Below are positions 1-7,689 of a stretch of 64,000 nucleotides of DNA, piece after piece; position 1 is the first letter of the stretch; every line of letters starts with the position of its first letter. Under the pieces are notes generated by a model, which was given only the letters and a program-made list of their open reading frames with translations, was not told where the DNA came from and did no database searches. A program made the translations under genes and the position numbers. This DNA is from Cyanidium caldarium (lineage: Eukaryota; Rhodophyta; Bangiophyceae; Cyanidiales; Cyanidiaceae): contig JANCYW010000004.1 in NCBI GenBank assembly GCA_026184775.1, positions 62,001-126,000 on the forward strand, in the 5' to 3' direction.

Positions 1-1
1 T

Positions 2-3000
2 CACCGGGAGCCTATCACCGGCGTGGTGACGGCTTTCGGTGCCGATGCCGCCGAGCAAAGGCTTTCGTCGCTGTGCGTGGAGCAGCTGCGGTGGCTGCAG
101 GCGACTTTGCGTTGCCTGCGCAACGATGCTGAGGTAGCTGTGGCGGAGACGCGCGTGCCCGTGACTACCCCGGAGCCGAGCGCGCTGATCGATTGTTTAT
201 TGTCGGTGCTAAGCATCGCCTCGTCACAACTGCAGCTATCCATTATAGAGACGCTGCCCGAAGTGGCGGCCTCCGCGGAAGATATGGACGCCGAGGAGGC
301 GCGCATCGGTGACGCCCTGGTGCCGCTGTGGGATGACTGCCTCGGCGAGGGTAACGGCCATCGCCGCATCCCGTTGGCGGTGCTGGATGCGGTGGCCACG
401 TTCCGATCGGCGGCCGCTGGACGCCGCGCGCAACGGCAGCTGGTAGAGCGAGCGCTGGCGCTTTTGCCCAGTATGCCACCAGGCGCAGAAGCAGCGCTAT
501 CTATTCGCTTCTTATTAGGCAGCATGGCTGAAGCATCGGCCACTCCGAACGCCGTGGACGCGAGCGCCTCTCCACCAGGCGAGCTGGGCAAGGGCCTGCA
601 GGGTATCCGCATCTTCTTGGCGGTGCGCGACAGCCTCGCAGACAGTGGCGCCGCCAGTGCGGACGCGCGACTGGTGTTTGAGGCGGTGCTCGTGACGTTG
701 CAGCGGAGCCGACGGGTGGCGACGGCCGTGATGAACTGGTACGCGGCCGCACAACGCTGTGACATGCGGGCGGCGCCCGATCCCGACGACTGCAGTGATG
801 TATGGCGAGTCATTGCCGGCGAGCCGTCGCTTGCTGATGTGTGGTTCGCCCTCGCGATCTTCATCGCCCATCCGGACCTGTTGCAGAAACGGCCGGGCGG
901 CATGTCGTGGATGCGGCGCGGTGCCGCCGCTGTGAATGCGAGAACCGTCATCGGGTGGCTCTTGCTGCGCGGCAACGTCCTGCAGCGCTTTCTGGTGGAT
1001 GCCTCGGAGTGGTTCGATGAGTCGTTTGGCGCGGCGATACTACGCCTATTCCACTGCTGCTGTCAAGATGCGGCCGCTCTTGCGGGTGCCGAGCGCCCGC
1101 AACGCGTTTCTCAGGTGGCCCACACCTGGCAATGGCTGCTGCTGCAGCTGCCGCGTCATCGTCCAGAGTGCCTGCTGAACGCTCTCGATGCGGTCAGCTC
1201 GGGAGATGCGTGGCAGCGCGCCATGGCGCTGCAGACGCTGTGTCTCGTAGCCGAAGAGGAGCCGCGCGCGTTACACCCGTTCTTGCCGCTGATGTACGGA
1301 CTGTTGGACTATGTGGAGGTGTTGGCGCCGCCACAATTTGGTGATATTGTCACCTCCTCCACCGACAGCGCCAAGCGCGCGCGACCGTCGTCCGCTGCTG
1401 CCGTCGACGAGCAACCGTTGCGCCTGCTGTTTCGGGTATTGGGCGCGTTGCACGCCCATGCGGTGTGCGTGGCGGCATCGCGGAGGCACGGCCAAGAGGT
1501 CGCATTGCCGTGCAGTGACGGCACCCTGGACAACTTGTTGCAAAAAGAGTTGCGGCATCACGATGTGGTGTATCAGCGCATCGGCTGTGTCGCTGCCGCC
1601 GCTCTGGTGGAACGTTGTGCCCAGTCGACTGCGACCGTGCATCGGGCGCTGGAGTTGTTGGAGCTGGCACTGCGTTGCACCGAGCAACGGCCGCAGGTGG
1701 CGGCGCGTCTGTACGATGAGCTGTCGCAAGTGGCGCTGGTGCCGATGCGTGGCGGTGCCGCTGCCAACACTGCCTCTGTCGCATCGGCATCGCGCTGGCA
1801 AGTGAGCGAGTTTCTGTTTCAGCAGTGCGTGTGTCACCTATCGCGACTGTTTCTGACGACGACGACGACGACGACGACGCCACCGTGGAGCCGAGCTGAG
1901 GAAGGTGCTCGGGTGCGGCGGCAGTACGGCTTGAGCGCTGGGGACACCGCATTCGTGGTGCGCATCGACGCACTCGCGGTGACCGGCACTGCGACAGATC
2001 GGGAATGGTTGGCGCTGCTGTGTCCGCTGTGCCGGTTGGCGTTCCATGCACTGCCGTCGGACGAGCAGCGCCAGCAGCGCTTTCGCGATGAGCTGTTGCC
2101 GCTGCTGCGGTGTGCGGTCGAGCTGCCGGCGGTGCTTTTTCAACCATTCCATGAGCAGGAGCTCAATGGCACGACGGATGCGACGACGGGTCCGGTGGTG
2201 CTGTTGGCGGCGCTGTGTGCGCGCAACTGGTTCCGGGAGTTGGTGCGCTCCGCCGCGTTGTTATCGCCACCACCAGACGAGGAGCTGTTGCCGCTGCTGC
2301 ACCAACGTCTGGCGCATGCGTTGGAGATGGAGCGTCTGGCACAGCAGTGGGCGTCGCGTCTCCCAGACGGCTCGGCGCTGATGGAGAGCTTTCCATCGCG
2401 TGCCCTGGGTGCGGAATGTGTGCGGTCGCTGCTGCAGATGGAGGATGCGCAATGGTCATCGCCAGAGCTGTGCCTACTGTTGCGGGAAGTGCACGGCGCG
2501 GATTCCGATGTCACGGAAATGTTGTGCGAGCTGGTGCAGCAGGTGGCGGAGGCCGCCTGGCGATGCCGCGACGCTGCGGTGGTGGCGGCTGCGTTGCCGT
2601 GTCTGGAGCGGGCGCCCTCGGTGGATCGGGCGTTTGTGTTGCAGCAATTGCTGCCACCGCTGAGCGCCGAGGAACATTTGATGGAGAGCGCATCGTTGGT
2701 GCTATCGGCGCTGCGGCTGCTTCAGCGGGTCGCACCGGTTACCGCGGCCGAGTTCGCCCACGTTCAGGCGTTTTGTGCGCAGGTGTTGCATGCATGGCAA
2801 GCCACCGACAGGCGCATCCTGGTGCAGGCGCTGGACGCATTGTTCGGTCTGGCGCCGACCGCTGCCGATGCGCTGCAGTTGATGGGAAGCTTTGTCGGTC
2901 TTCCGGATGGAAGTAGCAGCAGCGCGGCGTCTGCATCGCTGGAATGGCCGATGATAGCCACCACCAGCTCGCCGTTGTTGTTGCGGACACTGTATCGACA

Positions 3001-3622
3001 TTTGAGCGGGTGGTTTGCGCGATGGTGTGCAGAGGCGTACGCGCATCGAAGTGCCGGGGGCAATCACGTCGGCCGGCAACTCGATGGCACCGTGCGAGAC
3101 GAGGCGACATTCCAGCGGATGTCGTTGCATTTCATTGAGACGCTGCGGGTATGCACGGACGAGGCGGTAGCGCGTCGCGATCGGGCCACCTTGGCATGCG
3201 CGATGCGCCACGGACGTGTCTTCATCGAGGCTGTAGTACAGCACCTGATCCCGGTGTGGGTAGCGCACTACGAAAACTGGCAAGCGTACATCGCCCAAGC
3301 GTGTGCGCGGCTGCAGAAGAGCACCCGATTGTATCAGCGCCTGTGCGCCTACGCCAAGGGGCAGCGCCAGGGCGCTCTGGCAATACAGACGCCCGGCCTG
3401 AAAAAGGCGCTGGAGTCGTTCCTGTACCGGGTGAAGGGTATGCTGCAGGCGAACTCGTGCCTGTCGAGCTTTTGGGTGGGCAACTTGCGCCACAAGGATC
3501 TGGAGGGACAGGTGGTCGGCAGCCAGTTGATGGACGAGGCGCCGCCGGGAGAGCGGTCGCCGCTGCGTGAATGCCCGCAGAATTTCCACGGCGGAGAAGG
3601 AGAGGTAACGGAGAATATTTAA
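2..3622 (+). CDS. FANCD2: FANCD2 (Fanconi anaemia group D2), 3' part of gene
   Basis: DNA interstrand-crosslink repair protein; in known species it is monoubiquitinated and clamps DNA together with FANCI in the nucleus. The reading frame is open from the window edge to the TAA at 3620-3622 (about 1,200 residues), so the true start lies upstream; the human protein is about 1,450 aa, so roughly the first 200-250 residues are missing. The call rests on the C-terminal block near nt 3390-3530, with LKKALESFLYRVKGML and FWVGNLRHKDLEG, which match the conserved FANCD2 end (LKKTLELLVCRVKAML, FWLGNLKNRDLQG in human). The rest is a Leu/Ala-rich helical solenoid, as in the family. A run of eight Thr is encoded by a perfect (ACG)8 at 1856-1879. 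It converges on MIS12 with a 23-bp gap. I could not locate the ubiquitinated lysine with confidence. Confidence 0.85.
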   Translation, partial: HREPITGVVTAFGADAAEQRLSSLCVEQLRWLQATLRCLRNDAEVAVAETRVPVTTPEPSALIDCLLSVLSIASSQLQLSIIETLPEVAASAEDMDAEEARIGDALVPLWDDCLGEGNGHRRIPLAVLDAVATFRSAAAGRRAQRQLVERALALLPSMPPGAEAALSIRFLLGSMAEASATPNAVDASASPPGELGKGLQGIRIFLAVRDSLADSGAASADARLVFEAVLVTLQRSRRVATAVMNWYAAAQRCDMRAAPDPDDCSDVWRVIAGEPSLADVWFALAIFIAHPDLLQKRPGGMSWMRRGAAAVNARTVIGWLLLRGNVLQRFLVDASEWFDESFGAAILRLFHCCCQDAAALAGAERPQRVSQVAHTWQWLLLQLPRHRPECLLNALDAVSSGDAWQRAMALQTLCLVAEEEPRALHPFLPLMYGLLDYVEVLAPPQFGDIVTSSTDSAKRARPSSAAAVDEQPLRLLFRVLGALHAHAVCVAASRRHGQEVALPCSDGTLDNLLQKELRHHDVVYQRIGCVAAAALVERCAQSTATVHRALELLELALRCTEQRPQVAARLYDELSQVALVPMRGGAAANTASVASASRWQVSEFLFQQCVCHLSRLFLTTTTTTTTPPWSRAEEGARVRRQYGLSAGDTAFVVRIDALAVTGTATDREWLALLCPLCRLAFHALPSDEQRQQRFRDELLPLLRCAVELPAVLFQPFHEQELNGTTDATTGPVVLLAALCARNWFRELVRSAALLSPPPDEELLPLLHQRLAHALEMERLAQQWASRLPDGSALMESFPSRALGAECVRSLLQMEDAQWSSPELCLLLREVHGADSDVTEMLCELVQQVAEAAWRCRDAAVVAAALPCLERAPSVDRAFVLQQLLPPLSAEEHLMESASLVLSALRLLQRVAPVTAAEFAHVQAFCAQVLHAWQATDRRILVQALDALFGLAPTAADALQLMGSFVGLPDGSSSSAASASLEWPMIATTSSPLLLRTLYRHLSGWFARWCAEAYAHRSAGGNHVGRQLDGTVRDEATFQRMSLHFIETLRVCTDEAVARRDRATLACAMRHGRVFIEAVVQHLIPVWVAHYENWQAYIAQACARLQKSTRLYQRLCAYAKGQRQGALAIQTPGLKKALESFLYRVKGMLQANSCLSSFWVGNLRHKDLEGQVVGSQLMDEAPPGERSPLRECPQNFHGGEGEVTENI

Positions 3623-3645
3623 CGCCAGCAGAGGAGCAGGTGCCT

Positions 3646-4626
3646 TCAGGATGGTCGCAGCGCGCGCTCGAGCTCCACCGCCGCCTGCGGCGTGTCTAAA
3701 GAGACACTCTCGCGATGTTGCTGAAAGTGCCGCTCCAGAACGTGCAGCGGTGCCGTTGCCACGGGCTCGCCCCACGCGCCGCCCAACAACGAGCGGCGCC
3801 GAGAGCCGCGACGGGCATCGTCGCACTCGGTATCCGGCTCGACATCGAGTGACCGCTGAAAGTGCTCCCGGTTCTCCGCTACGAGACGCTGCAGCTGGGC
3901 GGTGTTGTGGAGAATGTGCCGCAGTCGCTCCTCCAATCGTTCGCCGGCCGCTTCATCGTGTGAATCGGAAGCGTGCACCAGATGACTGACGGCCGATTGA
4001 CACTCGGCCAGCGCCCGCCGATCCGACCGCAGCAGCGCCCGCTCGCGTCGCAGTCGCTTCTGCTCGGCGCGTATCTCTCGCAGGCGGTCGCGATGCACGG
4101 CCAACTGTGCGTCCACCGCCGCCTCTTCCGCTTCCGACAGGGTGCCGTCGGGGGATGCGGCCGCCTCTCGCAACCATCGCGGCAAGTCGTCGTCGCCGTG
4201 CTCGATTTTCATCGTCCCCAGTTCCCAACCGCGCAGGTCGGACGGTATGCGCAGCACGTTGCGCAACACGTACAGCTCCAACTGATCCATATTCCAGTCG
4301 GCGGCCTCTCGCAACTGCTTGCGCAGCCGCTCCAACCCCAGCTGCAACGCCTCCCGTTCCGGCAACAGCGACACCGGAGCACCGCCGGCAGCCCCGTTCT
4401 CCTTGTCGAGGGCGCTCGCCGTCGCCGCCAGCCCGCCCTCCCGCTCCAACGACGCCTCCAGACCTTCCAGCGCATCCCAAACGTAGTCGTCTACCGCGCT
4501 GATGAGGTCTTCGGTGAGCAGCGCCGGGTGAAATCCGAAAAACGCCTCCTCCCGTGGCATGCTCGGCCAGTCGGGAGCGTCGGCAGCTGCCCGGTTCTCC
4601 TCGGGCGCGCCCGAATTCTCCTCCAT
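3646..4626 (-). CDS. MIS12: MIS12-like kinetochore protein
   Basis: Subunit of the KMN kinetochore network linking centromeric chromatin to Ndc80. The 326-aa product shows the two hallmark MIS12 blocks: EAFFGF at residues 27-32, followed by a helix that matches the N-terminal head, and LRIPSDL at 125-131 (human EAQFFGF and LRIPSNIL). Residues about 170-260 are highly charged and look like a coiled coil, as expected for the rod. The protein is longer than the human one (about 205 aa), mainly through an inserted linker (about 60-90) and an Arg/Ser-rich C-terminal extension. The first ATG of the frame is used. It is transcribed divergently from gamma-tubulin, another spindle gene, and the shared upstream region has E2F-like and CHR-like motifs. 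Confidence 0.8.
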   Translation of the reverse strand: MEENSGAPEENRAAADAPDWPSMPREEAFFGFHPALLTEDLISAVDDYVWDALEGLEASLEREGGLAATASALDKENGAAGGAPVSLLPEREALQLGLERLRKQLREAADWNMDQLELYVLRNVLRIPSDLRGWELGTMKIEHGDDDLPRWLREAAASPDGTLSEAEEAAVDAQLAVHRDRLREIRAEQKRLRRERALLRSDRRALAECQSAVSHLVHASDSHDEAAGERLEERLRHILHNTAQLQRLVAENREHFQRSLDVEPDTECDDARRGSRRRSLLGGAWGEPVATAPLHVLERHFQQHRESVSLDTPQAAVELERALRPS

Positions 4627-4941
4627 GGTACTGGACAGAAGCGCGTTCCCCCCAAAACACCACTCCGACTGGCTATCGGGACAGGGGAGTGATAGACGTC
4701 CCAGACAGGCACCTTAACCCGCTCCCTGTCCGGCAACCACTCGTCACGAGTTGTCACCCGCACGAGAACACGCCCCAGCGCTCCAACGCGTCCGGCAACG
4801 CGCATCGCGCTTCGAAATTTGAATCGCGCGCGCGTTCGTTTCGCGCCACGTCGCCTTTGTGCTTTTGCGGACAGAGCCGACGACCGATTCGGTGGCGCCC
4901 CGGTAGACACCTGCCGCTGCTGCCGATCCCGACCTCACACG
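4627..4941. promoter_or_regulatory. Divergent MIS12/TUBG promoter with E2F-like and CHR-like motifs
   Basis: This 315-bp region separates two spindle genes read in opposite directions. It holds TTTCGCGCC at 4839-4847, which fits the E2F/DP consensus, and TTTGAA at 4818-4823 inside the stretch TTCGAAATTTGAA (4811-4823), which fits the CHR element used by DREAM/MuvB complexes in animals. The 10-mer GAAATTTGAA (4814-4823) recurs upstream of the MYB gene (54046-54055). The motifs are seen directly; the cell-cycle role is inferred. Confidence 0.45.
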
Positions 4942-6519
4942 ATGCCGCGAGAGATCATAACCCTGCAGGTGGGTCAGTGTGGCAATCAAATCGGGTGCGA
5001 GTTTTGGAAGCAGCTATGTTTGGAACATGGAATACGGCCGGACGGCCTGCTGGAGGGGTACGCGGTCGCCGGGCTGGACCGCAAGGACCCGTTCTTTTAC
5101 CAAGCCGACGACGGGCGGTACACGCCGCGCGCCATTCTGATCGATTTGGAGCCGCGAGTAATTCAGGCGATTCGGAGTTCGGCGTATCGGCAGCTGTTCA
5201 ACCCGGAGAACTGTTTCGTGTCGGCCGACGGAGGCGGCGCCGGCAACAACTGGGCATCGGGGTATCGACAGGGCGAGGAGCGCGAAGAGGAGCTGTTTGA
5301 TATGGTGGAGCGCGAGGCCGAGAACTCCGACTCCTTGGCCGGCTTTCAGATGTGTCATTCGATCGCCGGCGGTACTGGCAGCGGTTTGGGCTCGTACCTG
5401 TTGGAGCGGCTGAACGACCGATTTCCCAAAAAGGTCATCCAGACCTACTCGGTATTCCCGAACCAGGCATACGGCGGTGGTGCGGGTCACGAGCGCGGCA
5501 GTGGCGGCTCGCGCGCCTCGGAGGAAATGGAGCGGGCCGAACGTGACGAGTCACTGGTGAGCGATGTGGTGGTGCAGCCGTACAACTCGCTGCTCACGCT
5601 CAAGCGCCTCACCCAGAACGCCGACTCGGTGGTGGTGTTGGACAACAACGCCCTGAATCGCATCGCCTGTGATCGGCTCTACATCGAGCACCCGACGTTC
5701 AGCGAGGTCAACTCGCTGGTGTCGATGGTGATGTCGGCGGCCAGCACCACGCTGCGTTACCCGAGCTACACCAACAACGACCTGGTGTCGTTGATGGCGT
5801 CGCTGATACCGACACCGCTGTGCCACTTCCTGATGACCAGCTACACACCGCTGACGCTGTACTCTGGTTCGGAGCTGATGCGACAGGCCGCCAGTGCCAA
5901 CGGGAATGGACCTGGGCGCGACCCGCTGCAACAAGTGGCCCCGGTGGGCGAGAGCCACGTGCGCAAGACGTCCGTGCTGGACGTCATGCGGCGCCTTCTG
6001 CTGCCCAAGAATATCATGGTCAGCTGCCCGATGCGCCGCGGTTACTATCTGTCGCTGTTGAACATCATTCAGGGCAGCGCCGAGGACCCGTCACAGGTGC
6101 ACAAGAGCCTGCAGCGCATCCGCGAGCGCCAACTGGCGCCGTTCGCGCCGTGGACCACCGCCAACATCCAAGTGGCGCTCACCCGCAAGTCGCCCTACTT
6201 GCAGAGCACCCAGCTGGTCAGCGGCTTGATGCTGGCCAACCACACCGGCATCGCCAACCTCTTCGGCAGGATGATGTCGGCGTACGACAAGCTGCGCAAG
6301 CGCAACGCGTTTATGGATATGTACGCCAAGGAGCCCATGTTCCACCACGACTGGGAGGAGTTTGATTCGGCACGGGAGGTCGCGCAGAGCTTGCACAACG
6401 AGTACGGCGCCGCCGAGCAGGCCGAGTATATGGGCGCCGGGGGCATGGCGGAGGCGGGAGGGACGCAAGGAGCCTGGGCGCCGCCTGCGAGACAAGGCAT
6501 ACCGCAGCCGTCGGTGTAA
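4942..6519 (+). CDS. TUBG: Gamma-tubulin with two loop insertions
   Basis: Microtubule-nucleating GTPase of the gamma-tubulin ring complex. The start is set by the canonical N-terminus [18 protein letters not shown]; the frame is open further upstream but that part is not tubulin. The tubulin signature GGTGSGLGS is at residues 143-151 and most of the chain aligns closely with human gamma-tubulin. Compared with that protein there are two insertions: about 28 residues (about 176-205, nt 5467-5557) after SVFPNQ, in the T5 nucleotide-contacting loop, and about 27 residues (about 306-339, nt 5857-5958) after YTPLT, in the M-loop used for lateral contacts. Neither has GT-AG ends and both are in frame, so they look like real protein, not introns. 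The tail ends in a Gly/Ala/Pro-rich extension. The product is 525 aa, against about 450 usually. Confidence 0.95.
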   Translation: MPREIITLQVGQCGNQIGCEFWKQLCLEHGIRPDGLLEGYAVAGLDRKDPFFYQADDGRYTPRAILIDLEPRVIQAIRSSAYRQLFNPENCFVSADGGGAGNNWASGYRQGEEREEELFDMVEREAENSDSLAGFQMCHSIAGGTGSGLGSYLLERLNDRFPKKVIQTYSVFPNQAYGGGAGHERGSGGSRASEEMERAERDESLVSDVVVQPYNSLLTLKRLTQNADSVVVLDNNALNRIACDRLYIEHPTFSEVNSLVSMVMSAASTTLRYPSYTNNDLVSLMASLIPTPLCHFLMTSYTPLTLYSGSELMRQAASANGNGPGRDPLQQVAPVGESHVRKTSVLDVMRRLLLPKNIMVSCPMRRGYYLSLLNIIQGSAEDPSQVHKSLQRIRERQLAPFAPWTTANIQVALTRKSPYLQSTQLVSGLMLANHTGIANLFGRMMSAYDKLRKRNAFMDMYAKEPMFHHDWEEFDSAREVAQSLHNEYGAAEQAEYMGAGGMAEAGGTQGAWAPPARQGIPQPSV

Positions 6520-6731
6520 AGGCGGGAATCAAGATGCGAGTGGAGAGAGGGGATAAGATGCGTCATCGTTCGACCCACGAAGCTCGTCCGATGGTTTCCC
6601 TCCACTGAGCGCCGCTCATCCTGTTGAGCGCCCCTCTGTGCGCCCCCCCCCCAGACGCAGCCCGCATGCCCGGCACGCGCGCGAGGCGATTGAAGGCATC
6701 TCGCGGGCGGGCGTTCGCCGTCCGTCCGCAC

Positions 6732-6765
6732 GTGAAAGTTCACAGTGTGCACTCTGGACTTTCAC
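6732..6765. promoter_or_regulatory. Inverted repeat just upstream of SAP-SmD2 start
   Basis: GTGAAAGT at 6732-6739 is repeated in inverted form as ACTTTCAC at 6758-6765, with an 18-bp spacer, ending 16 bp before the ATG. The first arm also starts a smaller palindrome (GTGAA-AG-TTCAC, 6732-6743). It could be a protein-binding site or a leader hairpin. No function is established. Confidence 0.3.
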
Positions 6766-6781
6766 CTACCCGACACTCGTG

Positions 6782-7678
6782 ATGTCGATGGGAGCGCGTT
6801 CTACCTACAGCCGGGAGCAGGTGGGGCGGATGACGGTGGCGCAGATGCGCAGCGAGTTGGCGCGGCGGCGGCTGCCGACCACCGGCCGCAAGGCGGAATT
6901 GGAGGCGCGGTTGCTGGAGTCGCTAGATGATGGGAGTGCAGGGGAGCGGGGAGAGGTGGATGTCGCTTCGGTGTCGCGGATGAAAGTGGCCGAGCTGCGC
7001 ACACAGTTGGAGGTGCACGGATTGGACACCGCCGGCCGCAAAGCGGAGCTGCAACGACGACTGGTGCAGGCATTGCACGGGGAATCCACTGCGGCAGAGA
7101 GGAAACAGGTTGAGGAGGAGCAGGCGATGCACCCCTCCAGTGATGGGGCGGACCCGGAAATGATGGAACGACCGGCGCCACCTGTGACCGCTATCGCTCC
7201 TGTTGTGCCCACCGCTGCCCTTCCGTCAGCGACCCGCTCCAAGCGACCGACGGCGGAGCCGCCAGTGGCCTTGCCACCACCGAAACGATCCCGCTTCCAA
7301 TCGGCGGCACCGCCAGCAAACAGGGAACGACCCCTCCCATCCGCCACGGTGGAGCGCGCCTCGTTCACCGCATCCCCGCCTCAGCCATCGACACCGTTCC
7401 GCGTGCTGGAGCGGTGTGTGAGCGACGCCTCGCCGTGTCTGGTCAGTTGCCGCAACGACAAGAAGCTGTACGGCATACTGCGCGCCTACGACAAGCACTT
7501 CAATTTGATTCTGGAACAGGTGCGTGAACTGTGGCGCGAGCGGTCGGCCGTCCGCCGAACATCAGACGGCGCCGCTGCCGCACCCGACCGAGACGCCGCC
7601 ATCCTGCACGAACGCTTCATACCCAAGTTGTTCGTGCGCGGCGACACGGTCATCTTTGTGCTGCGGCCGCGGCTCTGA
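6782..7678 (+). CDS. SAP-SAP-SmD2 fusion protein (spliceosomal Sm protein)
   Basis: The last 91 residues (about 208-298) are a complete SmD2 core: VSCRNDKKLYG matches the Sm1 motif (human LINCRNNKKLLG), LILEQVRELW follows it, and FIPKLFVRGDTVIFVL matches Sm2. SmD2 is part of the heptameric ring on spliceosomal snRNAs. Unlike known SmD2 (about 118 aa), this 298-aa product has two N-terminal SAP motifs (about 17-47 and 66-98), each ending in GRKAEL, which normally bind AT-rich DNA or chromatin. A Pro/Ala-rich linker of about 100 residues joins the parts. The frame is continuous with no stop or splice-site pair between them. The start is the first ATG of a MSM doublet, 16 bp after an inverted repeat. 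The stop lies 11 bp from the convergent oxysterol-binding protein gene. Confidence 0.85.
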   Translation: MSMGARSTYSREQVGRMTVAQMRSELARRRLPTTGRKAELEARLLESLDDGSAGERGEVDVASVSRMKVAELRTQLEVHGLDTAGRKAELQRRLVQALHGESTAAERKQVEEEQAMHPSSDGADPEMMERPAPPVTAIAPVVPTAALPSATRSKRPTAEPPVALPPPKRSRFQSAAPPANRERPLPSATVERASFTASPPQPSTPFRVLERCVSDASPCLVSCRNDKKLYGILRAYDKHFNLILEQVRELWRERSAVRRTSDGAAAAPDRDAAILHERFIPKLFVRGDTVIFVLRPRL

Positions 7679-7689
7679 TTTACCTGATA

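Noticed and set aside
2702-3826. Minus-strand frame of 374 codons across FANCD2 and MIS12
   Set aside because: It runs antisense to FANCD2 and through its stop region into MIS12; composition is noise-like.
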